Below, piece by piece: positions 1 through 5,271 of a stretch of DNA of 6,981 nt (its first letter is position 1; each line of letters begins with the position of its first letter). The stretch comes from Gammaproteobacteria bacterium. Lineage in GTDB: Bacteria; Pseudomonadota; Gammaproteobacteria; QNFN01. The stretch spans positions 1-6,981 of the forward strand of contig QNFN01000099.1 in NCBI GenBank assembly GCA_003645555.1. Direction: 5' to 3'. The notes under the pieces are model-generated. The model worked only from the letters and a program-made list of their open reading frames with translations. It was not told the origin of the DNA and searched no databases. The translations under genes were made by a program, and so were the position numbers.

Positions 1-491
1 GCGCGCTTGAACCAGATCTTTTTTTTATCGATGTCCCGGCGGCCACCGAGACCGCGAGCATAGAGCTCCCCGAGCCGGTCCTGTGCGTTGGCGTAGCCCT
101 GTTCGGCAGCACGCCGGTACCAGGTCGCCGCGACAGCCTGGTCTCGGCTCAGGGCGTCGCCGAGATCGTGCTTGCGCGCGAGCCAGAACTGGGCCAGTGG
201 TACGCCGGTCTCGGCGGCGAGGGTGAACCAACCGGTGGCCACGGCATCGTCGCGGACGACGATGCGGCCGCGGTGATAGACCTCTCCGAGCAGAATGGAC
301 GCCTCGGCATCACCTTTGGAGGCGCGCTTCTCGAGTCCAGGCAGGTCAGTGGCTTTCAGTTGATCGGCGCGGGCCAGTAGCGCATGGTCGAAGTGGTCAG
401 CGGCCAGCGATGACGCGAGGCAGGCCAACACCAGTCCGATCAGCACGCGTAGTGCCAGGCCGCGTCCACTCCTGAATGTCGATACCGTCAA
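1..491 (-). CDS. Exported Sel1-repeat (TPR-like) protein, 3' end outside window
   Basis: The reading frame stays open from the start to the left edge, giving 163 complete codons. It is a secreted or periplasmic helical-repeat protein; Sel1 repeats usually mediate protein-protein contacts, and no partner is evident. Residues about 11-30 are a hydrophobic signal segment (GLALRVLIGLVLACLASSLA) preceded by arginines, with a likely signal peptidase I site after SLA. Three Sel1 units follow: about 59-95 (GDAEASILLGEVYHRG onward), 97-132 (LAQFWLARKHDLG...WYRRAAEQG) and 133 to the edge (YANAQDRLGELYARG). The TTG at 491 is preferred because GGGAG lies 8 nt upstream. An in-frame ATG at 530 would add 13 residues but has no ribosome site. 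Eight consecutive A residues occur in the coding strand near the edge (19-26). The family call is firm; the specific role and total length are unknown. Confidence 0.85.
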   Translation of the reverse strand, partial: MTVSTFRSGRGLALRVLIGLVLACLASSLAADHFDHALLARADQLKATDLPGLEKRASKGDAEASILLGEVYHRGRIVVRDDAVATGWFTLAAETGVPLAQFWLARKHDLGDALSRDQAVAATWYRRAAEQGYANAQDRLGELYARGLGGRRDIDKKKIWFKR

Positions 492-557
492 CGGTACGGC
501 TCCCGCAGCGTCTCTCCTGATCAGAAACATAGCACTGCGTGGACAGTTCCGCGTTGG

Positions 558-574
558 CGCACCACCACGGTGCC
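558..574 (+). promoter_or_regulatory. NtrC-like operator 1 (distal)
   Basis: CGCACC-ACCAC-GGTGCC matches the enterobacterial NtrC consensus TGCACC-N5-GGTGCA at 10 of 12 positions, missing only the two outermost bases. Its centre is at about -149 relative to the predicted amt transcription start (about 715). It belongs to a phased set of three. It is also only 28-67 bp upstream of the candidate Sel1-gene starts, so it might influence that gene too. Confidence 0.6.
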
Positions 575-589
575 ATCAACTTGGTAGCG

Positions 590-606
590 CGCATCTTCTT
601 GGTGCG
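590..606 (+). promoter_or_regulatory. NtrC-like operator 2 (middle)
   Basis: CGCATC-TTCTT-GGTGCG matches TGCACC-N5-GGTGCA at 9 of 12 positions and is the weakest of the three sites. Its centre lies 32 bp from site 1 and 31 bp from site 3, about three helical turns each way. That is the same phasing as the paired NtrC sites of enterobacterial glnA. Centre at about -117. Confidence 0.5.
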
Positions 607-620
607 CAATGCGTCCTGCG

Positions 621-637
621 CGCACCAATATGTTGCA
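621..637 (+). promoter_or_regulatory. NtrC-like operator 3 (proximal)
   Basis: CGCACC-AATAT-GTTGCA matches TGCACC-N5-GGTGCA at 10 of 12 positions and resembles the well-known glnA site in its AT-rich centre. Centre at about -86, a usual distance for an activator acting by DNA looping on sigma-54 polymerase. A weak IHF-like match (AATCAGCAAGTCA, 653-665, two mismatches to WATCAANNNNTTR) lies between this site and the promoter. Confidence 0.6.
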
Positions 638-688
638 TGCGAGCGATGGGTGAATCAGCAAGTCATTGTCATCAAACATGATTATTTC

Positions 689-705
689 TGGCCCGATACC
701 TGCTA
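689..705 (+). promoter_or_regulatory. Sigma-54 (-24/-12) promoter of amt
   Basis: TGGCCCGATACCTGCTA fits the consensus TGGCACG-N4-TTGCW with two mismatches. It has the invariant GG and GC separated by exactly 10 bp. Transcription should begin near 715, giving a leader of about 23 nt. AGGAG at 727-731, six bases before the amt ATG, is the ribosome site. Sigma-54 control fits a nitrogen-acquisition gene with NtrC-like sites upstream. Confidence 0.8.
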
Positions 706-737
706 CCTCCTTCTGAATCATCTTTCAGGAGAGTCCC

Positions 738-1931
738 ATGCAGTCCATCCAGTCGGGTATCGATGTCCTTTTTGTACTGCTCGGCGCCATCATGGTGCTG
801 GCGATGCACTCCGGATTTGCCTTTCTCGAAGTTGGCACCGTCCGCTCGAAGAACCAGGTCAATGCGTTGGTGAAAATCATCTGCGACTTCGCCGCGTCGA
901 CCATTGGGTACTTCTTCATCGGCTACGGGGTCGCTTACGGTGCCGGGTTCTTTGATGCGGCGCCGTCACTGGTCGAGAAGAACGGCTACGAACTGGTGAA
1001 ATTCTTCTTTTTGCTGACCTTCGCCGCGGCGATTCCGGCGATTGTCTCCGGTGGCATCGCCGAACGGGCGCGTTTCTACCCGCAGCTGGTTGCCACCTTC
1101 CTGTTGGTCAGCCTGATCTACCCATTCTTCGAGGGTATCATCTGGAATGGCAATTTCGGTATCCAGGGCTGGTTCGAATCGACCTTCGGTGCCGCCTTTC
1201 ACGACTTTGCCGGCTCGATCGTCGTACACGCCATCGGCGGCTGGATCGCACTCACTGCCGTTTTGTTGCTCGGGCCACGCCAGGGGCGCTATGGCAAGGA
1301 TGGTTTGATAGCGGCCCACCCGCCGTCAAGCATCCCGTTCCTGGCGCTCGGTGCCTGGATCCTGACGGTCGGCTGGTTCGGCTTCAACGTCATGTCGGCA
1401 CAGAGTATCGAGGGGATCAGCGGCCTGGTGGCGGTCAACTCGTTGATGGCGATGGCCGGTGGCATCCTCGCGGCTCTTTTTGTTGGCAAGAACGATCCGG
1501 GTTTTGTCCACAATGGCCCGTTGGCAGGGCTGGTTGCGGTCTGTGCCGGCTCCGACCTGATGCACCCGCTCGGTGCGTTGGCGACCGGTGTCGTGGCCGG
1601 TGGCCTGTTCGTCTGGACCTTCACGCTGACCCAGAATCGCTGGAAGATCGATGATGTCCTCGGCGTCTGGCCGTTGCACGGCCTGTGCGGACTGTGGGGC
1701 GGTATTGCCGCCGGTATCTTCGGTCTCGAGGCACTCGGAGGCATGGGCGGTGTTCACCCGCTGGTGCAGGTGCTTGGTTCCGCCCTCGGGGTTGGTGTCG
1801 CACTGGTTGGTGGCACGCTGGTCTACGGCGCCATCAAGGTTACGGTCGGGTTGCGCCTGAGTGAAGAGGATGAGTTCAACGGTGCTGACCTGAGTATCCA
1901 CAAGATCAGCGCGACGCCGGCCAAGAACTGA
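738..1931 (+). CDS. amt: Ammonium channel/transporter, Amt family
   Basis: A 397-residue inner-membrane Amt/Mep/Rh channel that takes up ammonium. Hydrophobic segments run throughout, consistent with the 11-helix Amt fold. The first begins at residue about 8, so there is no cleaved leader like that of E. coli AmtB. The pore twin histidines are H164 (in DFAGSIVVH) and H314 (in DDVLGVWPLH), 150 residues apart as in AmtB. D156 matches the conserved recruitment-site aspartate. F95 and F216 probably form the phenylalanine gate (aligned from memory). Other signatures are RSKNQVNAL (36-44), SGGIAERARF (104-113) and GWFGFN (212-217). The cytoplasmic tail LRLSEEDEFNGADLSIH (372-388) is the family's usual C-terminal form, involved in PII control. 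AGGAG sits 6 nt before the ATG, and a sigma-54 promoter with three NtrC-like sites lies upstream. No glnK gene is adjacent. It converges on queD. Confidence 0.97.
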   Translation: MQSIQSGIDVLFVLLGAIMVLAMHSGFAFLEVGTVRSKNQVNALVKIICDFAASTIGYFFIGYGVAYGAGFFDAAPSLVEKNGYELVKFFFLLTFAAAIPAIVSGGIAERARFYPQLVATFLLVSLIYPFFEGIIWNGNFGIQGWFESTFGAAFHDFAGSIVVHAIGGWIALTAVLLLGPRQGRYGKDGLIAAHPPSSIPFLALGAWILTVGWFGFNVMSAQSIEGISGLVAVNSLMAMAGGILAALFVGKNDPGFVHNGPLAGLVAVCAGSDLMHPLGALATGVVAGGLFVWTFTLTQNRWKIDDVLGVWPLHGLCGLWGGIAAGIFGLEALGGMGGVHPLVQVLGSALGVGVALVGGTLVYGAIKVTVGLRLSEEDEFNGADLSIHKISATPAKN

Positions 1932-1932
1932 G

Positions 1933-1971
1933 GGGGTCAGAGTAAAATCACCCCACTTTTACTCTGACCCC
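1933..1971. repeat. Perfect palindrome of the GGGGTCAGAGTAAAA type (REP-like; possible bidirectional terminator)
   Basis: GGGGTCAGAGTAAAA (1933-1947) is perfectly inverted at 1957-1971 around a 9-nt loop. It fills most of the 49-bp gap between the convergent amt and queD genes, starting just after the amt stop. The stem could stop transcription from both sides, but the A/T blocks are inside the stem next to the loop and no U-tract follows, so it is not a textbook intrinsic terminator. From memory, palindromes ending GGGGTCAGAGT are dispersed in many proteobacterial genomes and occur beside REP-associated tyrosine transposases. No transposase is in this window. Confidence 0.75.
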
Positions 1972-1980
1972 TACTCCCTG

Positions 1981-2382
1981 CTAGGGACGGTAGGTCGCGC
2001 TGGCGCTGTCGGTTTCCCACAGCACGACTTCAACCACCGGAAAACCAGCCTCGCGCGCCACTTCGTAGAGCAGCCGGGCAATATTCTCGGCGGTCGGGTT
2101 GTACTTCATGGTGAACAGGCGCTCCCCCGCCGCCTGCAGCACCGGCAGCACCGGGTCGTCCGGGTGCAGCAACATGGTGTGATCGATCTCCCGTTCGACC
2201 CACGCTTTCAGGGCATCTCCGACCTCGCTGAAATCACGCACCATCCCTTGGCCATCGAGTTCGGAGGCTTCGAGGGTGATTATTGCGCGGGCGTTATGTC
2301 CGTGCAGGTGGCGGCACTTGCCGGCATGGTCGAGCAGCCGGTGGCCGTAGCAGAAGCTGATCTGTTTGCTGATCCGGTACAT
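1981..2382 (-). CDS. queD: 6-carboxy-tetrahydropterin synthase / 6-pyruvoyl-tetrahydropterin synthase family (QueD-like)
   Basis: A 133-residue T-fold enzyme acting on 7,8-dihydroneopterin triphosphate. In the QueD form it makes 6-carboxy-tetrahydropterin for queuosine and other deazapurines. The zinc ligands are H14 (CYGHRL), H27 and H29 (CRHLHGHN). C23 is the likely catalytic cysteine, and D67-H68 (EIDHTMLL) with E123 (LWETDS) complete the usual active-site set. NPTAENIA (95-102) is a further family signature. Length is normal. The start is fixed by a TGA five codons upstream of the ATG; the ribosome site is weak (GCGGA). No queC, queE or folE gene is in the window, so pathway assignment rests on sequence only, and a related pterin activity is possible. 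It lies downstream of amrA on the same strand, and the two genes were closer before the MITE inserted. Confidence 0.88.
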   Translation of the reverse strand: MYRISKQISFCYGHRLLDHAGKCRHLHGHNARAIITLEASELDGQGMVRDFSEVGDALKAWVEREIDHTMLLHPDDPVLPVLQAAGERLFTMKYNPTAENIARLLYEVAREAGFPVVEVVLWETDSASATYRP

Positions 2383-2459
2383 GACGATGTCCGCTCAGAC
2401 CTGGTGATGGATGGCGTTGCGATTCTACCGGGCGCCGGCTGGGGCCGCCATCAGGTAAA

Positions 2460-2618
2460 GGAACCTCTGATTAAGTCTGGACGAAGTAGATTGTGCTTCA
2501 GGATGTTCAGATTTGAGGCGTAAAACGCACGTAATAGCGAGCTATTGCGAAGCTTTGCAACGAAAAAGCGGGACATTCTGGGCGCCAGATACGAGTTCAT
2601 GATTTGATCAGAGGTTCC
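2460..2618. mobile_element. MITE-like element, complete copy, 159 bp, with 18-bp imperfect terminal inverted repeats
   Basis: The ends are GGAACCTCTGATTAAGTC (2460-2477) and GATTTGATCAGAGGTTCC (2601-2618), inverted repeats with two mismatches. They are flanked on both sides by TAAA (2456-2459 and 2619-2622), a 4-bp target duplication. An internal dyad AATAGC-GA-GCTATT lies at 2533-2546. The element encodes no transposase and is too small to do so, so it would need one supplied in trans. A second copy, about 90% identical over 128 aligned bases, starts at 6854 in the opposite orientation. Its right end supplies the last residues and stop codon of amrA. The family is not identified; the 4-bp duplication would suit an IS5-like transposase, but that is inference. 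Confidence 0.88.
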
Positions 2619-3207
2619 TAAACGCTTCGGTGGTGTAACGCTCAACCGTCAGCGTCGCCGACCAGTGGTCGGCCGGCAGGCCCGCCTTGTGTTTGAGGTG
2701 GACCAGAAAATCGCGCGGGTCGGGAAGCTGGGACCAGACCGACGGCAGGAAGGTGCCGCTACGGCCGAGATCGGCAAGGATCAGGCCGTCGACACCCGGC
2801 CGCAACTGGGCCAGCAGGTCGGCCTCCGAGCGGAAGTGCATCGGTTCGGCTGGGCTCAGCACCGAAATCTCGAGTTCGAGGCGTGGTGCTTCCGTGGCCG
2901 TGACCGGTGGAAAGCGGGGATCGCGGAAGGCTGCGGCGAAGGCGTTGTCGGTGATGTCCTTGGCCAGTGGTCGACGGGCCTCGAGCGAGCCGATGCAGCC
3001 GCGCAGGTTGCCACTGAGGTGCAGTGTCACGAAGGTGGCGCGCAAGGCACACAGGTCCGGTGGCAGCGACTCCATAGCCGGTGGCAGCGCTTCGCCGTGA
3101 GTGAGGCCGTGGTCAATGGAGGCACGCGCCAACGCCAGCAGCTGGCGGCGCTCATCCGGTCCGTAGGCCGCTTCAGTGGAAGGCATAGGTGCCATAACCG
3201 ACCACAC
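2608..3207 (-). CDS. amrA: AmmeMemoRadiSam system protein A (AMMECR1 domain), C-terminus rewritten by MITE
   Basis: A soluble, single-domain AMMECR1 protein of about 199 residues, one part of the three-protein AmmeMemoRadiSam system. No biochemical activity is established for the family. Seen here are the hallmark LRGCIG (about residues 68-73), FRDPRFPPVT (94-103), a central LELEISVL strand and FLPSVWSQLPDPRDFL (about 153-168). The start is uncertain. GTG at 3207 has GGGAG 8 nt upstream; GTG 3213, ATG 3195 and ATG 3186 are in frame and lack a good ribosome site. All overlap the end of amrB, suggesting translational coupling. The last codons, AGG-AAC-CTC-TGA, lie in the terminal repeat of the inserted element. 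Excising the element and one TAAA copy gives TTT-ACC-TGA instead, so the native protein ended in EAFT. The change is only at the extreme tail and probably leaves the fold intact. Confidence 0.93.
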   Translation of the reverse strand: MWSVMAPMPSTEAAYGPDERRQLLALARASIDHGLTHGEALPPAMESLPPDLCALRATFVTLHLSGNLRGCIGSLEARRPLAKDITDNAFAAAFRDPRFPPVTATEAPRLELEISVLSPAEPMHFRSEADLLAQLRPGVDGLILADLGRSGTFLPSVWSQLPDPRDFLVHLKHKAGLPADHWSATLTVERYTTEAFRNL

Positions 3208-3958
3208 TGTCACGGCTCCCGCTGGTGTCGCCGGAATTGCGCAGGTCGACTGTGGTCACCGTCAGGCCGCGGTGGCGTGCGACCCGCAACAGACCGTTGA
3301 CCGGGTTGCGGCCACAGGCCTGGCCGTAGCCGATGCGTGCCGGGTCGAGTGCCTCGATGGCGCGGGTGGTTTCGCTATCCAGCGCCTGCGCGGTGGCGTA
3401 GTCATGGTAGTGGCTCAGGTCGGAGCTGACGACGATCAGGGTTTCCGGGCCACCCCAGAGCCGTTCAAGGACGCTGGCGACGGTCTCCGGGTCGGCCTCG
3501 CCGACCACCAGCGGGACCAGCTCGAAGGCGTCCAGTACCTGCTGCAGAAACGGCAGGTGAACCTCGAGACTGTGCTCGAGTTCGTGGGCTTCGTCGCTCA
3601 GTTGGCAACCGGGAAACTCGAGCAGTTCGGCGATCGCCACGGTGTCGATCGGCACCGGACCGAGCGGGGTGCGGAAGCTTTCGGCACTCGGGACGGCGAT
3701 ACCGGTGAGGGCGACCCGGTGGGCCGGACCGAGCAGCACGACCCGGCGGATTGTCTCGCGCATTGGTGTCAGCAGGGCGTAACCGGACGCCGCAACCGGC
3801 CCGGAGTAGACGTAGCCGGCGTGCGGTACGATGAGCGCCTTGGGCGGGTTGAGCCCGCAGCTGGCGCCATCGAGCAGCTCGCTTACGGTATGCCGTAACT
3901 GGTCCCGGTCCGCGGGGTAGAAAAGGCCGGCCACAGCGGGATCTCGGGTACTCACCAT
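3173..3958 (-). CDS. amrB: AmmeMemoRadiSam system protein B (Memo family)
   Basis: A 261-residue cytosolic Memo protein, the second part of the AmmeMemoRadiSam system. The fold resembles class III extradiol dioxygenases, and human MEMO1 binds redox metals, but the bacterial function is unassigned. Probable metal/active-site residues are H46 (VPHAGYVYSGP), H80 (LLGPAHR), E128-H129 and H134 (LEHSLEVHLPFLQ) and D180/H183 (SSDLSHYHD). NSGDTSGSRDSVVGYGTYAF (241-260) is the typical bacterial C-terminus; the cysteine that human MEMO1 has in this part is not present. The ATG at 3958 is chosen because AGGAGG lies 7 nt upstream and the protein then begins VSTRDPAVAGLFYP, as relatives do. A longer frame to 4105 would overrun the start of amrS. 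It is first gene of the amrB-amrA unit, overlapping amrA, and divergent from amrS. Confidence 0.95.
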   Translation of the reverse strand: MVSTRDPAVAGLFYPADRDQLRHTVSELLDGASCGLNPPKALIVPHAGYVYSGPVAASGYALLTPMRETIRRVVLLGPAHRVALTGIAVPSAESFRTPLGPVPIDTVAIAELLEFPGCQLSDEAHELEHSLEVHLPFLQQVLDAFELVPLVVGEADPETVASVLERLWGGPETLIVVSSDLSHYHDYATAQALDSETTRAIEALDPARIGYGQACGRNPVNGLLRVARHRGLTVTTVDLRNSGDTSGSRDSVVGYGTYAFH

Positions 3959-4059
3959 CAGTGTGCCTCCTTGCGACTTTCGGCGCGGTTCGCAGCTAGC
4001 ATAGTCTACGCCGATCTCGGCTAAGCTCAGTGCGGACGAGCACGGTGTGAGGTACGGCG
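3959..4059. promoter_or_regulatory. Divergent amrB / amrS intergenic control region
   Basis: These 101 bp separate the oppositely oriented amrB and amrS starts and must hold both promoters, unless expression comes from elsewhere. The visible ribosome sites are AGGAGG for amrB and TGAGG (4048-4052, 7 nt before the ATG) for amrS. An AT-richer stretch around 3996-4009 (GCTAGCATAGTCTA) could carry -10 elements on either strand, such as TATGCT or TAGACT on the minus strand. No convincing -35 at standard spacing was found, and no clear operator dyad was seen. Confidence 0.4.
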
Positions 4060-5160
4060 ATGACCCGTCGTAAAACAGCAATCGATGGCACGAGCACGCC
4101 GACACGCTACTGGCACCGGCTCGATGACGGCCGGGTGCAGTGCGATGTTTGCCCGCGCGCCTGCAAGCTGAAGGAGGGGGCGCGCGGCCTCTGTTTCGTT
4201 CGTGCTCGCGAGGGCGACGCCGTCGTCCTCACCACCTACGGTCGCTCAAGCGGTTTTTGCATCGACCCGATCGAGAAAAAACCACTCAACCACTTTCTTC
4301 CCGGCACCCCGGTGCTGTCGTTCGGCACGGCCGGTTGCAACCTGGCCTGCAAGTTCTGTCAGAACTGGGATATGAGCAAGTCGCGCGAGATGGATACCCT
4401 CGCCGATACCGCCGCCCCGGAGAAGATCGCTCGCGTTGCCAGTGACCTCGGTTGCCGCAGCGTCGCCTACACCTACAACGACCCGGTGATTTTTCTCGAG
4501 TACGCGATCGATGTCGCCCGTGCTTGCCGAGAAGTCGGCGTCAGGTCGGTCGCGGTCAGCGCCGGTTACGTCTGCCCGGAGCCGCGGGCCGAGTTTTTCT
4601 CCTGGATGGATGCCGCCAACATCGACCTCAAGGCGTTCAGCGAAGGGTTCTACAAGAAGCTCTGCAGCGGTCACCTCGAGGCAGTCAAAGAGACGTTGCG
4701 CTACCTGGTTCACGAGACCGACGCCTGGGTCGAGATCACGACGCTGCTGATTCCTGGTGAGAATGACAGCGACGCCGAACTCGATGCCATGACCGGGTGG
4801 ATCGCTACGGAACTTGCTCCCGAACTGCCGCTGCATTTCACCGCCTTCCACCCCGACTGGAAGATGCTTGATTATTCTCCGACACCGCCGGCGACATTGA
4901 CTCGGGCGCGCGAAATCGCACGGAACAACGGCCTGCACCACGTCTACACCGGCAACGTTCACGATGAGGCCGGTGGCAGCACCTACTGTCACCAGTGCAG
5001 TGAAAAGCTGATCGGCCGCGACTGGTACGTGCTCGGTGACTGGAACCTGGATACCGACGGTCGTTGCGCCCAGTGCGGAACACCGCTGGCCGGGGTGTTC
5101 GAGGCACGGCCGGGCCACTGGGGTGCAAGACGCCAGCCGGTACAGATGTACGGCCGTTGA
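4060..5160 (+). CDS. amrS: AmmeMemoRadiSam system radical SAM enzyme (PflA-like)
   Basis: A 366-residue cytosolic radical SAM protein, the third part of the AmmeMemoRadiSam system. The SAM-binding 4Fe-4S cluster motif is C93-x3-C97-x2-C100 (CNLACKFCQNW). An N-terminal cysteine cluster, C28/C31/C35/C45 (CDVCPRACKLKEG...GLC), precedes it, as in distant pyruvate formate-lyase activase relatives. The barrel continues through SVAYTYNDPVIFLEYAID (134-151), NIDLKAF (187-193), EITTLLIPGEND (225-236) and the ending LHHVYTGNV (292-300). A tail with C310-x2-C313 and C336-x2-C339 looks like a small zinc ribbon or rubredoxin-like knuckle. The whole length matches the system-specific subfamily. The substrate is unknown; by relation to activases it may make a glycyl-type radical or modify a partner protein. 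TGAGG lies 7 nt before the ATG. It diverges from amrB. Confidence 0.96.
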   Translation: MTRRKTAIDGTSTPTRYWHRLDDGRVQCDVCPRACKLKEGARGLCFVRAREGDAVVLTTYGRSSGFCIDPIEKKPLNHFLPGTPVLSFGTAGCNLACKFCQNWDMSKSREMDTLADTAAPEKIARVASDLGCRSVAYTYNDPVIFLEYAIDVARACREVGVRSVAVSAGYVCPEPRAEFFSWMDAANIDLKAFSEGFYKKLCSGHLEAVKETLRYLVHETDAWVEITTLLIPGENDSDAELDAMTGWIATELAPELPLHFTAFHPDWKMLDYSPTPPATLTRAREIARNNGLHHVYTGNVHDEAGGSTYCHQCSEKLIGRDWYVLGDWNLDTDGRCAQCGTPLAGVFEARPGHWGARRQPVQMYGR

Positions 5161-5206
5161 GTGGTGCACTGTATGCCTTACGATGCGGTGAGCCAGGTTT
5201 AAGCTC

Positions 5207-5240
5207 GCCATGCGGCATGGCTATTCGGGCCACAGTGGCC
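5207..5240. repeat. Two adjacent short palindromes between amrS and the phosphatase gene
   Basis: GCCATGCGGCATGGC (5207-5221) is a perfect 7-bp-arm dyad around one G. GGCCACAGTGGCC (5228-5240) is a perfect 6-bp-arm dyad around one A. They lie six bases apart in the 111-bp gap after amrS. Either could form a small hairpin with a 3-nt loop, so they may act as a rho-independent-like stop or an mRNA end for amrS, but no U-tract follows. They could equally be binding sites for a dimeric regulator. The rest of the gap shows nothing definite. Confidence 0.5.
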
Positions 5241-5271
5241 TGGTTGGCCCCCGACGTAATAACCTTGCAGC

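Noticed and set aside
671..690. IHF site in the AT-rich block just upstream of the sigma-54 promoter
   Set aside because: ATCAA is present but the TTR half is at the wrong spacing. The weaker alternative at 653-665 is only mentioned, not annotated.
539..955. Plus-strand open frame overlapping the start of amt in another frame
   Set aside because: It runs through the operators and sigma-54 promoter into amt and has no coherent domain or ribosome site; amt has a clear one.
2451..2645. Small open frame through the MITE-like element (containing FFVAKLRNSSLLRA), also open in the second copy
   Set aside because: Of nine codon differences between the copies in this frame, six change the amino acid and three are silent, so there is no sign of protein-level selection. 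There is no ribosome site, and the frame is a by-product of the repeat.
2665..3898. Plus-strand open frames opposite amrA and amrB
   Set aside because: They mirror conserved AMMECR1 and Memo genes, have low-complexity composition and no family resemblance.
3959..4105. Longer N-terminus for the Memo protein (start at 4105)
   Set aside because: It would overlap the amrS start, lacks a ribosome site and adds sequence unlike the family. ATG 3958 has AGGAGG at ideal spacing.
4246..5211. 321-codon minus-strand open frame opposite amrS
   Set aside because: It is antisense to a gene with an intact CxxxCxxC motif and full family length; no signature or ribosome site supports it.
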